Part shown: piece after piece, positions 46,800 to 59,762 of the stretch
How positions within the stretch are numbered: position 1 is the stretch's first letter
Layout: each line of letters begins with the position of its first letter
NCBI RefSeq assembly: GCF_032854445.1
Contig: NC_088296.1
Location: forward strand, 7,121,435 to 7,185,434
Direction: 5' to 3'
From: Liolophura sinensis
Lineage: Eukaryota; Mollusca; Polyplacophora; Chitonida; Chitonidae
Length of the DNA stretch: 64,000 nt
The notes under the pieces: model-generated
Database searches by the model: none
What the model was told of the DNA's origin: nothing
What the model saw: the letters and a program-made list of their open reading frames with translations, nothing else
Made by a program: the position numbers and the translations under genes

Positions 46800-48166
46800 C
46801 TCAACAATGACCATTACAATGCCCAAGTTTTGGCATGACAAGTTAGGTATGTATAGGTCTACCTGGGGACTGTACCGGCAAATTGAGAATGACTGAGGAA
46901 AAGAGGGGTTATTAAATGTCGATAAGTACGTACTGAGTTTTCTATCACTGTCACTTGTATGTTGTGAATCGCCTGACATTGACAACCCCTTGTGATTTTA
47001 GTTCGGAGGATATCCTCTCTAACCGATTGGTCAAACTGGGCCAATCAGTCTCTAACTAAGTCAAAGCCGAAGTGGAGTGTTGGGCGTGAAAATCTCGCAT
47101 TTAAGGGTTGCAACCGAGGGCAATCAGGTAGGCCTACTCCTCTATGGCCCCTTATACAGAGATGGAAGATGTGAGTCCATTATATTTCACCGAGTTCTCA
47201 CGGCAGAGCTCTAGGTTACGACAAGCTTGCCAAGAAAACTCAGGCCCTTTTCTTTTCAACCCGGAGACGCCACGAGGGTAATGCCGATTGAATTCAATGG
47301 GCAAATATTGTAGATATAGCCTAATCTCAGTATGCTGGTTTCAGAAAATACATCAGACATTTCTCATCTTTCTTTCCAATGTATTCTGTTTAGAACTAAA
47401 CGTGATGAATATAAATGATTTCAACGTATTTACTGAAATAATTTTGTGGGAAAGTGATTGTTTGTTGAAATGTGACATTCACATATAGGCTTAAAGTTAA
47501 TGCCGAGCTGCGGAAACCAATGTTGAGATGTCACAGAGTATAAATGTGTACAAACATAGGCCTAGGGAGGGATTTACCTCCCCTGCACAGGTCACGTGCA
47601 TTTCTCAGATCTAAGTATTGTCTTTTTGAATCTGCTCAGTTTCACAAAGTTTTAAAGCCAGGTTAGATTTGTGTCGACAGGTAGGCCTAAGTTCTGTAAG
47701 ACGATTATATGTAGTTTGGATGGAAACGATCACTCAGGTTAAGGAGTTATCTTTACTTGATCATATCACCGACTGTCAGACACAACTTACTTGGCTTGGT
47801 CGTCCATACATCGACACAATGTAGATATACGAATGGAGCGTTTCCTTTATAGACTTTAACATTAGCCATGTCAGCCTGTGTGTGAACCTCAAACTGTCGA
47901 TATTTGCGTATAAATAAAAACGACTGATTTTTATTCAGGTTCATACTGTTTAACTGTGTCAGTCTTGTCACTATGTATACAGGGCGATAGTACGTCATTA
48001 ATGTGAGGTTCTGAAACTTTGACCTTGAAAGACATTATGCAGTTATGTTGAAGGTCGATTACTGGCGGTGACGTGCCGCATGTGACACACAAAGTCTGAA
48101 TATCTTGCCTAAATGGATCGCTGTTTGTTTACTTACAACGTTCGCCTGTCTGGTCCAAATATAACA
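46800..48166 (+). promoter_or_regulatory. Upstream module M2 (unit 2)
   Basis: TATAAAT at 47539-47545, ATTTACCTCCCCTGCAC, the CACGTG E-box, and GTGTCGACAG followed by GTAGGC at 47681, a weaker donor than GTAAGC in unit 1. The second TATA-like word is changed to TATAACA near 48160. Confidence 0.42.
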
Positions 48167-48265
48167 ACTGTGATAGTATAAAAGCCCTGTCAGGGGTACA
48201 AGCGTTCTCCTAATCCATGTAGGTCAGTCCATCTGTTATATGATATCCTATATCAGTTGCCCATA

Positions 48266-48521
48266 GGGGCCTCCGTGGCCGAGGGTATTAGCACAACAGA
48301 ACAGCTCAATGACCATGAAGCCTTTCGCCAATGCGATCGCTGCGAGTTCAAGTCCAGCTCATGCTGGCTTCCTCTCGGGCCGTATGTGGGAATGTCTATC
48401 AGCATCAAGCGGATGGTCGTTGGCTTCCCCCAAACGCAGTTTCCTCCTACCATAATGCTGGCCGCTGTCGTATAAGTGAAGTATTCATGAGTACGGCATA
48501 AATCAAATAAATAAATAAATA
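48266..48521 (+). mobile_element. SINE, family B, full length (unit 2)
   Basis: Orthologue of 17543-17805. Confidence 0.85.
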
Positions 48522-48759
48522 TTGTTACTGGTAAATTGTTATTGATCGTTGATGTGTGAGCCATCCGATCAGCTGCAGTTATAACAGTACTCTGCAAATA
48601 ATGGCCTTTGCGAGGGCCAACATTTTTACGGTTATGTGCACATTCTTGAGTTGGGCATAAAAGTAAAATAAATAATTAAAATCTATTGCCCATAATGTGT
48701 GTGTACGTAATTGGTGCTAAAAGTATATAGAATCTTAAAATTATGTACAGATGTGCACA

Positions 48760-49632
48760 CATTATTTTCAGCCCTACTATAATATATATAGGTGATGTCT
48801 TCGTAAGACTGTCTATTGGACAGTGTTTAGACGCAAATCTCTATACAAATATAAATGAATTGAGCCAAACTACTGAATTAATTTTAGGGAAACTCCATGG
48901 TAGTTTATTAAAATATAGCATTCGCATATAAAGTTAAAAGAGAACGGTGCTAACAACTGTGGGGATGTCATGGATTTATTTATTTATTTGATTGGTGTTT
49001 TACGACGTACTCAAGTGAGGCATTTACCTCCCCTGCTCAGATGACGTGTATTTCACCGAACAAAGTATTTTCCATTTCAATTTGCGCAGTTTTATAAGTA
49101 GTGAAACACGGTGGGGATTGTGTCGACAGGTAAGTCCTGTAAGATATGGCACGTCTATGTTTATGACGGGATGATTCTATTAGGTGAGGGAGATGTCTTA
49201 TTTGATCGTGTGCCCGACTCTCAGACAGTATTTAATTGGTCTGAACGTCCTCAAATGGACACGAAGTCGATGTACGACTCGGGGCGTGTCTTTGCATAGA
49301 CTCTACTCTCGGCTTGTGTGTGAACCTCTGATACTGTCTACAAACACTCGGAATATTTTCTTCTCAAGGAAATGACTGATTTAATTGGGTTCATATTGTC
49401 TAATTATGTTGATTCGCACTATATCCAGGACGATACTACGTTTTTAATGTACTTTTCTGAAGCTTTGACCTTAAGAGGCATTATGCAGGGTTTTGTTGAA
49501 AGTCGATGGTTGCCGTCGACTTGCTGTCTGAGGCTGGGTATACATACATATTAATAGCCACAACAACCGACCTATATGGATCGCTGTTTGTTTACTTATA
49601 AGGTTCGCCTCTATGCTTCAAATATAAAAAAA
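48760..49632 (+). promoter_or_regulatory. Upstream module M3, TATA region deleted (unit 2)
   Basis: A deletion joins the SINE remnant (48973-49014) directly to GCATTTACCTCCCCTGCTC. The donor GTGTCGACAG with GTAAGT at 49130 is intact, but the TATA position is gone. Confidence 0.38.
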
Positions 49633-50916
49633 CTGTAATAGTTAAAAATTTCTACTTAGGATATATATGTCCTCCGTTTGAAGTGTTTGGTTTGATCTTG
49701 GATCTTCCGACTTCCAGGCTTGCTTAAACAGAAGGGGTGTATTACACTGTATAAGTAAATCGAATCTGAAAATTATGTACTGAATTGCACAAAGGATTTT
49801 CAGTGTTGCAGAACTGGAAGGCTACATGTATTATTAACTTCTCACTCAGCAAGCCTTACATCCTCGCCCATTGATCACCAATAATGGGGTGTTATATGAC
49901 ACAGCTTAACCAGTCAGGACAGCCGTATACTGCACCTAGGTCGACTTATACATTGGCTCGAGCTGTCTGTATGAAGGTATCGCTGACGCTGACCTACTTC
50001 TACAGTCTACCTGAGGTTACATATCTCCAATCCACGCTTTTAGGTTCTCTTTTAACCGTCCTTGTCATAACACTGTATCTAACTGGACGTGTACTTCACA
50101 CTTCTACAGTGGAACGAAGTCAGCATTTACGGTTTAAACATTTTGTTTGACCAGTGGTGATCGGAGGGTGTAGCAGCTCTGCTGTAGTCTGTACTTCTGT
50201 GGTTCCTGACAACAACTAATCAAACACTGGAAGCTGGAAGACTTTGACCTTAATTCATATCCCTCTTTAATCTAAGTAAGACATGTTCGTGTTGATCATC
50301 ACTGTTAGAAATGTGATCTTTATTGTATCTCTTTAATTATTTATTATCATTCTGTAGATAGAGCTGTTCCAAATGTTTTGCTCTATTATCATAAAGTATA
50401 TAGGGTCAAGTTACCTTCATAACCAATGCAGTCCACAGGCCTGGCCAAATTGTCATATTGAGTCAAGTCCCGACATTGGGGCTGAAGAAGATTTCGCAAT
50501 GATTCTCTGTAAATCTACTTTTAAACCGCGACAGGTTCGTTTTTACACACGAATCTGTTCATTATCTGGATGGGAGCTATATGTCTATTGAACATCAGTA
50601 TCAAACACATCTGCCCAAACTGGCTTGACCAGACCGTTGTCAAAACAGTCTCTCGTGGGCAATAAAGGGTTGGATCGCTAAATTTCTAACTGACCAGAAT
50701 GGATTCCTTTTCAGAAAAGTGATTTGCGCACACTCTCCTCATACATGAATAGGTACTTAAATGCTTTTTAAATGAGAATTGGAGAAAAGTAACTAAAAAG
50801 TAACGTGTATAGTGTTGAAATAGGCGGAGGCTGTGTGCTGTCTTGAAAGTTAATATTTTTTAAATAGGAACACCCTCACAGGTGCCAATCTGAGCGATTT
50901 GCCATTTTTATTTCAG
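49633..50916. other. Spacer before TRIM exon 1 (unit 2)
   Basis: Counterpart of 19046-20328, probably intronic. It ends in acceptor TTTTTATTTCAG at 50916. No gene seen. Confidence 0.5.
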
Positions 50917-50937
50917 GAAAAAAACCCTGAGCAAATG

Positions 50938-51603
50938 ATGGCCGAGAGCAAGCAGAATCGGGATGATGTTCTCACATGTTCTATATGTATGGAAACATTC
51001 CGGGAACCAGTAATGCTACCGTGTCAGCACAGTTTTTGTAAAAAATGCATTGGTTTGTATGCTGACAAGTCCAAATCTGTGCAGATAGATGAGACCTCCG
51101 ACAGCAGGGGGAATGATGACGCTCATCTGATAGCATGCCCTGTGTGTCGGGCACCAACGAATCTGGGAAGAGAAGGTGTGGCTGGACTGGCGCCTAACTT
51201 TCATCTGGCAGAAATGGTGGAGAGGTTCTCTACTGCTGTTAAGGTTGAGGAAGAGATCCCATATTGTTCTCTGTGTGAGGAGGACAATCATGCTAAAGCT
51301 GTCAAGTTTTGCACCATCTGTGGTGTGTTCTACTGTCAGGAATGTCTTGCTATTTGTCACCCAATGAAGGGGCCCCTGAAACGTCACAGACTGATTTCGT
51401 CCCAGGAATACCTCTCCCAGGAAACCTCACAGGGTCAAGTCAGCAGGGACCAACAATCAACTCAGCAGCCGTCATGTGCTAGACACGGTCAGCCGTTCAT
51501 CATGTACTGTGAACCGTGTCGGATGGTGATCTGTGTGGTGTGTTTGGTTGAGCATCCGGGACATGCTATGCGGGATATACCATCTGCAGCTGAGAATGAC
51601 AAG
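50938..51603 (+). CDS. TRIM exon 1: RING and two B-boxes (unit 2)
   Basis: 222 codons with all 24 zinc ligands conserved. Changes include Arg35-Glu36 to Lys-Lys just before RING Cys37, and several acidic or small residue swaps between RING and B-box 1. Donor AAG with GTAATG. Confidence 0.95.
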
Positions 51604-52551
51604 GTAATGCGAAAAAGACATTCGTATATCAGCCATCAACCAAAATCGATGTTCTGAGTCATTAATCATAAGGTCAATTCTCAATACAACGATTAACACG
51701 AACCAGGAAGAAACTAAAAATTTGTGCAAATTTAAAATTACGGTGGAATCAAGTAAAGAGAAGTGGTAAACAGTTTTCAATGACGTTAGAAAGACGCAAG
51801 GAATTTTTTTGGCGAGTAACTTAAATCACTATCTAGTCGTGTTTAATGTTAGTATATAAATCGATAATCAAAATAAACATATCATGACTTGGAACTATAT
51901 ATTAACCCAAAGGTTGTCATCTATAGTGAAGAATGGGGTTTTGTGTCCTGTACTGTAGTGAGTCATTTGAAAGGCGGATTTTTTAATGTAGCGTTTTTTT
52001 CATTACAGCCAGTTGTTTTGAACAAGACGAGTGAACTGGAGAAAGTGCTACAAGAAACTAAAGAATCACTGTCAGGAGTTATGAGGCTGCACAATAAGAT
52101 ACAGGTTGGTACTTTCCATGACACCTGTACAGCCTGTGTTGTACTGCACATGCTGGTGACTCGTTTTGACTGTGGAGTATTGCTATCGCTCAGAATTCCG
52201 GGTAACATACAGCTGTCAATCATCTGGTCATGATAAAGCTGTCTTCTGTCACATATTATATATGTAGGTTACAATTAAAGAGTTAAATCCGAACAGTGAC
52301 GATTTTTATAAAAACTTAAACACTCTCCGAAGCATGTAAGACTCCACCATCTCGCCCTGTTTGATGCGGAGATGTATTTGCATGAAGGACGAGTTTATTT
52401 TGTCTATTTCTGGTTTATCTAATAAGACTATCGTATCATTATTATGGCTTTCTGCTAAGTAACACACACGCTATATGCCATCTCAGACAGCTCCATTTGA
52501 TATATTATCGCCGATAACACGCTGTCACAATAATATCTATAATATACATAT

Positions 52552-52647
<96 letters not shown>

Positions 52648-55600
52648 TTTGAGTCGACACTTACATGTACATCCCTAAACTACAGGGAAATCCCCTCCAT
52701 CCCGGAGATACATTGTAGCCACAGTTGTGTGGCGCTTATATTTCACCCTGTTACACATACATATATAACTTCTTCAACACACATATCTAAAGGTCTGGAT
52801 GAGGCAGTAAGCGATTTTTCTGTTTGGTAGGAAAACCAGGAACTTCACACTCAGGAGGTAGAAAAGGCTTATTGTGCAGCCTTGGAAGCTTTACAAGCAT
52901 GGAAACAACAGTCCTTAGATGGTATAAAAACCCGCTATTCACAGTGGAGCGTGGAGTGTAGCGCTATACTCAAACATTTTCAGCTACATACCCAGGAAAT
53001 GGAGAGGATGGTACAGGCTTCCAAAGATTTGTTAGCGTCAATGGACGTCGAGTTTTTGCAGGTAAGTCAAATGTGCACATTTTTAAACACTGGTTCAGCT
53101 GCTTCAACTCCAGATGTTACCCATACCCCAACCACCCTTAGGAACTGTTATCAGGTGTTGAAATCCATCTCATGCTGCCAGATCTACTAAGGTTGATTTG
53201 AGTTTAACAGTTTTGTTTTGCTCAGTGGTACCCTCCGGTCGCTGTCAACTTTTCTACCCATAACCGAACCACTGTCCGATTAAAGCAATAGAGTGGCAAC
53301 ATGCAATGTGAAAAAGAACATACTGCATGCTGTTTTTCAAAAACAAGGTTTGTATGAAAAACAGATCTTTGGGGGAAAATTACATTGCATAAAACACCAT
53401 GGAATTTATTAATCGGAATTGAGAGCTGATGTGAACTATGTAATAGAATGGAATGTAATTGTAATCAGGGAATGGTCTAAAAGTTTTTATAACTGTGTTC
53501 TTGTAATATGTTGAGGTGACAGTATAGCTACAGTATCTCAGTTTCGGTTATCATCTTTACATGATTTTATGTGTTTTCAATTCTGTTTGTTGACAGGGTT
53601 ATACAGACTTCACCAAAACGTATGTATAAATGTGTTATACCTCTCTAGGTTTGTTATACGTGTGCACATGACTATTGTCAGCAGATGTGTTTCTGTAACA
53701 CTTAGTACCAGCACTGTAGTTGTCCAAAACATGACCCGAGTGTAAAATATATCTAATGTTTAAACATACGTTTGTCCAGACAAATCAGATCTAATCTACG
53801 TTGCACACAAGATTACTGCACGACTGTGTCTCTTTGTTTTCTCTTCTCTTCTCACAGAGTTGATGACCAGCTGAATGATACAAGAACAGATCTGGAGAGA
53901 CATGAGGTCAGCAAACAGAAGCTTCTAGATTCTGTACAACATGACCACGTTGTCCCTAGACAGGTGACTGTAAAAGAGACAGTGCAAGAACGTCAGGACT
54001 TAGAAAGAGCTGTCGGTGGACAAATATCACCCCTACGTGTTACAAGTAAGTTCGTATATGCATGAAAGGTATACAGTAGGGTGTGCTCAAAAGTGATAAA
54101 CGACTGTAGGCTTTACATTACTATGTGCATCAAGGGAGTGAGAGAGTGCTTGGAGTTTAACGTCGTACTTAACAACTTCTCAGTCATGTGACGACGTCAT
54201 GTGCATCGAAGACACAAACATAAAAGTATGAGGTGTACGCTAGGGTGTGAACTAAACGCAGACTGATGTCAGGTTTTTCACTAGGGTGTGGGAAAAAGAA
54301 AAAACGTAATGCAAGGTGTAAGTAGGGTTTACACAGAAGTGACGAACTAATGTGAGGAATACATTCGGGTGGGCAAAACAAGATACAAACTAATGTGAGG
54401 CATGCAATAGGGTGGGCAAAACAAGATACAAACTTATGTGAGGCATGCACTAGGGTGGGCAAAACAAGATACAAACTAATGTGAGGCATGTAATGGGATG
54501 GGCAAAAAATGTACAAACTAAATGTGAGACATGCAATAGGGTGGGCAAAATAGGTACAAAGTATTGTGAAACATACACTAGGGTGGACAGAAAAGATGCA
54601 AACTAATGAGGGGAATGCTTAAGAGTGGGCAAAAAAGGTACAAACTAATGTGAGACATGCAATAAGGAGGGCAAAAAGTTACAAACTAATGTGAGACATG
54701 CACTAGGGGGCAAAACATACAAACTATTGTGAGGCATGCACTAGGGTGGGCAAAACAAGATGCAAACAAATGTGATGCATGCACTAGGGTGGGTAAAACA
54801 AGATACAAACTAATGTGAGACATGCACTAGGGTGGGCAAAACAAGATACAAACTAATGTAAGGCATGCAATAGGGTGTACACTGAAGACACAAAATAACG
54901 TCAGGCATGCAGTAGGGTTGGCAAAACAAGATACAAACTAATGTAAGGCATGCAATAGGGTGGGCAAAACAAAACACAAAATAATGTAAGGCATGCAATA
55001 GGGTGGGCAAAACAAGACACAAACTAATGTAAGGCATGCAGTTGGGTGGGCAAAAAATATGCAAACATATGGGAGGCATGCAAAAGGGTGGGCAAAACAA
55101 GATACAAACTAATGTGAGGCTTTCACTAGGGTGGGCAAAACAGATACAAACAAATGTGAGGCATGTACTAGAGTGGGCAAAACAAGATACAAACTAAGGT
55201 GAGGCATGCACTAGGGTGGGCGAAACAAGATACAAACAAATGTGAGGCATGCAAAAGGGTGGGCAAAACAAGATACAAACAAATGTGAGGCATGCAAAAG
55301 GGTGGGCAAAACAAGATAGAAACTAATGTGAGGCTTGCGCTAGGGTGGGCAAAACAGATACAAACAAATGTGAGGCATGCAAAAGGGTGGGCAAAACAAG
55401 ATAGAAACTAATGTGAGGCTTGCACTAGGGTGGGCAAAACAAGATACAAACAAATGTGAGGCATGCAAAAGGGTGGGCAAAACAAGATACAAACAAATGT
55501 GAGGCATGCAAAAGGGTGGGCAAAACAAGATACAAACAAATGTGAGGCATGCAAAAGGGTGGGCAAAACAATATACAAACAAATGTGAGGCATGCAAAAG

Positions 55601-58522
55601 GGTGGGCAAAACAAGATACAAACTAATGTGAGGCTTGCACTAGGGTGGGCAAAACAAAATACAAACTAAGGTGAGGCGTGCAGTAGAGATGGCAAAAAAG
55701 AGGAAACGAATGTAAGGCATGCAATGGGGTTGTTAAAACAAGATACAAACTAATGTGAGGGGTGCTGTAGGGTGTACACAGAAGGCAGAATTAATGTGAG
55801 GCATGCATAAGGGTGGGCATATCAAGATACAGACAAAGGTGAGGCATGCACTAGGTTGGGCAAAACAAGATAGAAACTAATGTAAGGCTTGTAAAGGGGT
55901 GGGCATAAAATCTACAAACTAATGTGAGACACGCAATAGGGTAGGCAAAAAAGGTACAACGTAATGTAAGACATACACTAGGGTGGACAGAATGCAGATG
56001 CAGACTAATGAGGGGCATGCATAAGAGTAGGAAAAACAAGATACAAAGTATTGTGCGGCATGCACTAGGGTGGGCAAAACAAGATACAAACTAATGTAAG
56101 GTTTGTAAAGGGGTGGGCAAAAAATCTACAAACTAATGTGAGACATGCAATAGGGTAGGCAAAAAAGGTACAACGTAATGTAAGACATACACTAGGGTGG
56201 ACAGAATGCAGATGCAGACTAATGAGGGGCATGCATAAGAGTAGGAAAAACAAGATACAAAGTATTGTGCGGCATGCACTAGGGTGGGCAAAACAAGATA
56301 CAAACTAATGTGATGCATGCAACAGGGTGGGCAAAAAAGATATAATCATACAGTAAGGTGTGCCAAGAACACACAAGCTGATACAAGGTACACAGTAGGG
56401 TGTGTACAGAAGACACAAACTAATGTAAGGTATACACTGGGGTGTGCCTAGAAGAGACACACTAATGTGAGGTATACAGTGTGCTGTGTCAAGAAGATGC
56501 AAACTATTGTGAGGTATACTGTAAGGCGTGCACAGAAGACAAATACTAATGTGAGGTATACAGTGTGCTGTGTCCAGAAGACAAATGCTAATGTGAGGTA
56601 TACAGTAGGGTGTGCAGAGAAGACACAAGCTAATGTTAGGTATACAGCAGGGTGTGCAGAGAAGACACAAGCTAATGTGAGGTATAAAGCAGGGTGTGTT
56701 TAGAAGACAAAAATCAGTGTGATGTATACAATAGGTTGTGTACAGAGGACACTAAATAGTGTATGGTACTCGTAAAGTGTAAAGGGGGCTCTTTGAAGTC
56801 TAAAGGCATTCAGTAGGCCATTCTAAGAAATATAAAGCCAGTGTAAGCTATAAACGCAATGGTTCGCTAAAAATTAATAAAAATGTAATTTATACAACAG
56901 TATATTTATGTTTGTTTTAAAAATGGAAAGTACATTGCAGAGTCATATATCAGCAGCTGTACAGTTAGCGCAGGACAGATTGTTGTGTACCCCTGAGTGT
57001 CTGAGTGATATTTACCTCATGTGTACAAATCAGCTGGTCTACTGTTAGGACAGAACAGATAACATATTGTAGCCTACCCCTCAGTGTGTAGACCTGTGAT
57101 ATTTAACACTTTACTGATAGCAGAATATATTTCAACTTTCTTAATTATTAATGAAACAAGTATCTAAGTTAAAACTGAGTATTACTTACTAGACTCAAAT
57201 GTAGTCAAACATGTATTTCAAAGGCAAAAACACCCTCATATCTGTTTCATTACTAATATTAAAGGGTTTCCATCTATGTATAAAGAAATAATTGTTGATC
57301 TAGATATATTTCCTCACTTGATATAAGTTTGCTTTTAATATTTAAATATATTAACTGTCTTTTAAAAAATATATTAGAGAAACTTCAATAGTTAGAAGAT
57401 TCCAATACTTCTTTATTACTAATAATTCTGATGGATTAAATAGTCTTTTGAACATAGTGGTAAAAGAATGCCACTTGGTAAGTTATGTGTGGGCGAGTTA
57501 CCTCCCTTACTAGAGGACGGCTTCGGTAGCCGGTCACTCCACGAATGACAACAGGTCTACCACAGCTTCATAGTGAGTTTTGTGTTCAAATGTGCCATAA
57601 CTGATAACTAAAACCAAGTACCGGATAGAGGAAGGTATTGTTCTTGTTTTAGGTAATAAGTTTCAAACAAATTAGAGCGCTAAATGTGTGTATTTTAACG
57701 CATTACTCGGCCTATGTCGTACCTGTCAGTTAGTTATATATCCAGTTCTTGTCGAAGCGCAACTCTTTTAAACTGGCTAAAAATGACAGAGATCAGTGTA
57801 TAAATCACATTCATGTCAGAAGTATATGTTATTTTATTCCAAGAGATTGTGTGGAGAAAGTAAAACCACGGTATGTGTACACCTCAGTTTTACAGGGTGT
57901 GTTTATGGTTTGCTGTTGTTTATACTGCTTCTGTTGTGTTTTTGCAGAGCCGACGCTGAGATTCACAGAGACAGACGACAGGAAGCTGAGAATAACTGAC
58001 AGCGGCTCAGTGGTAAAGGCTGAGGACTTGTGTCGGGATGGGAGGTGGAGGAGAGCTGTGACAGACGGGCTTTACCAGACGGGCAGGTTCTACTGGGAGA
58101 TACACATCACCTGTTCACATGGCTGTTACTGTCGTGTAGGAGTGACACAGGAGAGCTGTGATGTGAGGGGGAGGACAGACACTGGCCGTAACTCCTGGTA
58201 CATTGTGATGGTGTACCGTGGTGATAAGGTCGAGTGTTATGGTCACAGTGGTGGTGAGATCAAACCTGACTATCTACAGTGGAGACGTTACACACGACCT
58301 CATCACCTGGGTGTGTACCTGGACTGTGATGATCACACACTGACAGTTCTGGACTGTGACAACAACCAGGTAATGTACACTGTCAGTGATGTTATCGTCA
58401 CAGAGCCTCTCGTGCCATCGGTTGAGTTTGGTGTCCGGTCTGGATCTGTGTCTGCTCGTCTGGTAACGGGTGACTCTGCAACTCTGCCCCCAGTTCTCTG
58501 TGATATGATAAGCACTTCCTGA
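50938..58522 (+). CDS. TRIM protein, six coding exons (unit 2)
   Basis: Joined exons 50938-51603, 52009-52104, 52831-53061, 53597-53619, 53858-54045 and 57948-58522 give 1,779 nt and 592 residues, fully open and in phase. Same layout as the unit 1 protein: RING, B-box 1, B-box 2, coiled coil, linker, SPRY. An extra ATG sits directly before the chosen start (50935-50937). I chose 50938 because it aligns with unit 1 and has A at -3 and G at +4; initiation at 50935 would add one Met. By eye about 89% of residues in exon 1 match unit 1, 100% in exon 2, about 95% in exon 3 and about 82% in the SPRY exon. A functional paralogue is likely, with a different binding surface. Confidence 0.95.
52009..52104 (+). 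CDS. TRIM exon 2: coiled coil, 96 bp (unit 2)
   Basis: Identical to the unit 1 exon although the flanking introns differ by several percent. Confidence 0.93.
52545..52641. repeat. (TA)n microsatellite in TRIM intron 2 (unit 2)
   Basis: Longer than in unit 1 and interrupted by AATA steps. Includes a spurious Tyr/Ile ORF. Confidence 0.95.
52831..53061 (+). CDS. TRIM exon 3: coiled coil, 231 bp (unit 2)
   Basis: 77 codons. Six base differences from unit 1, four of them altering residues (Lys to Glu, Asn-Leu to Ser-Val, Gln to His). Confidence 0.93.
53597..53619 (+). CDS. TRIM micro-exon 4, 23 bp (unit 2)
   Basis: Same borders and phase as unit 1, with one Ser to Tyr change. Confidence 0.9.
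53858..54045 (+). CDS. TRIM exon 5: linker, 188 bp (unit 2)
   Basis: Same borders as unit 1, seven base differences, four residue changes. Confidence 0.9.
54066..56760. repeat. 43-bp minisatellite array in TRIM intron 5 (unit 2)
   Basis: About 62 copies. 55200-55640 is homogenised for a variant with AAACAAATGTGAGG and GCATGCAAAAGGG that is rare in unit 1. Edges match unit 1 edges closely, while the interior does not align copy for copy. Confidence 0.95.
55861..56288. repeat. 214-bp higher-order repeat inside the 43-bp array (unit 2)
   Basis: A block of five variant monomers (landmark GTAAAGGGGTGGGCA at 55891 and 56105) is duplicated with a 214-bp offset, nearly identical. Unit 1 has one related block only (near 24800). 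Confidence 0.85.
56761..57947. other. End of TRIM intron 5 (unit 2)
   Basis: Counterpart of 26401-27593, including the doubled 80-bp block. No additional exon seen. Acceptor TGTTTTTGCAG ends at 57947. Confidence 0.6.
57948..58522 (+). CDS. TRIM exon 6: B30.2/SPRY domain (unit 2)
   Basis: 190 codons and stop. WEIHI and LDCDD strand motifs are identical to unit 1. Between them the loops differ: two residues longer after the PRY start, one Gly shorter in the SGG loop, two residues shorter near the C-terminal SVS. I count about 52 substitutions, roughly 40 of them changing residues. Confidence 0.95.
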
Positions 58523-59685
58523 CCATCGGGTAATTATTCATTACATCTTTTCCGTCATATTATAGTTTGTTGAAATAGACTTTGATTAGGTTTTTTTTTA
58601 AACAAACTGACCAATTTGCGCATAGATGTTTTAGTTAATGTGAGCAGTGTGGCTAATTCAGTATGTTTAGCTTCTCCCGCAAAGTGGTCAGTGATCTGTC
58701 ACAAGCTTACAGCGTGGTGTAGTTATACACAGTCTGTCTGACTTGTCCTGAATATCAATGTCAGTTTTCTTCCAGACAAAATACATGTAGATAATGACTG
58801 GGTAGTTTTATTTTTAGTAATGGTGACTTGTAAATCAGCATAATCAGGAGTGTCACTGAGCAAAACAGGTCACAGTTTATACATGACAATACATATAGTC
58901 AACATGGTACATGTAGTAATTCTTGTTGTGTTATGTAACTTTAGTTTCGAAGAAAAAAAAAAGATATTTTCCTTACTGTTTCAGGTTAGATGCAAGCATT
59001 GATTTTCTGCAATAATTCTGTAGCAAATCTTCAACTTCTACAATATACATATACCCTAAACTTTCGCGTGGTGCCTTGCCATACCTCCACATGTAGATTG
59101 ACCTTTAGTCTGCAACATTCTCAGCTACCATTTTTTTTTAGGTGTGGTAGTGAAGTCATAACATTTCTTACCCAAGTAACCTCTGAGATGTGGGTAATGG
59201 TTGTAATGGTTGGGGATAACCCAGGGCCTAATCTGTCCTCAGAAGGGCAGTGGGTGGAGTCACCGGCGAAGGGCACCTCATTGTTGAATATTTTGATATA
59301 TCTGCCATCCCGGATGACATGTGCATCTGATCATCACATTGTATCATAGCTACCCCAGATCATCATTAAAAAGTTGTTTGTTGAAGGTAACAAACCCTGT
59401 TTGTTGAAGTCGGTATTTTTTTTTTTTTTTTGAAAGTAAATTGAAAGTAATTCCCGGCCCACATAATCTGAATGCTAATTGATAAATCGCGGGTCCAGTT
59501 TTCGTCACCTGCTTCAGTGCATACCTTTCCTATTTTAAATTCTCTTTAAAAACTTTGTGTTTTGATAAGCAAGTTCTTTCACAGTGAACTCAAATATTCC
59601 TTATTGATTCTGGATCCAAAATTAAATTTGAGTAAATTTACGAACTTTAAACCTAAACAACTGAAGTCGAAGGGCATATATTGCT
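58523..59685. other. 3' flank of TRIM unit 2 and start of unit 3
   Basis: 3' UTR-like sequence to about 58962, then spacer equivalent to 1-733. No gene seen. Confidence 0.5.
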
Positions 59686-59762
59686 TTCGCCACTGTGGCG
59701 AAGGGATGTTCCCGCGAAAAAGGCACTTCGAGGGAACGGCAGCGTCTGGTAATGAGACGCTG
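59686..59762. other. Three consecutive stem-loops (unit 3)
   Basis: Counterpart of 734-810. Hairpin 1 (59686-59702) is unchanged. Hairpin 2 (59707-59738) has one G-A mismatch and one G-T wobble. Hairpin 3 (59740-59762) carries a paired C-to-T and G-to-A change (59747 with 59755) that keeps the stem. Confidence 0.6.

Larger units (their letters stand above)
28573..58962. repeat. Tandem segmental duplication, unit 2
   Basis: Second full unit, about 30.4 kb. By eye it is about 98-99% identical to unit 1 through the SINE and gene X part and about 95-97% over the promoter modules and TRIM introns. It is much more divergent over 28573-32254. It has an extra 1.2-1.3 kb around 44066-45310 and a longer 64-bp array. 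Allelic haplotypes wrongly placed in tandem are a possible artefact, but the mosaic relation to unit 3 makes this less likely. Confidence 0.93.

Noticed and set aside
52475-52678. 67-codon Tyr/Ile ORF
   Set aside because: Translation of the (TA)n microsatellite.
28573-58962. Unit 2 as a mis-joined allele of unit 1
   Set aside because: Not fully excluded. Exon divergence of 7-9%, unit-specific insertions and the mosaic unit 3 argue for true paralogues; long reads would settle it.
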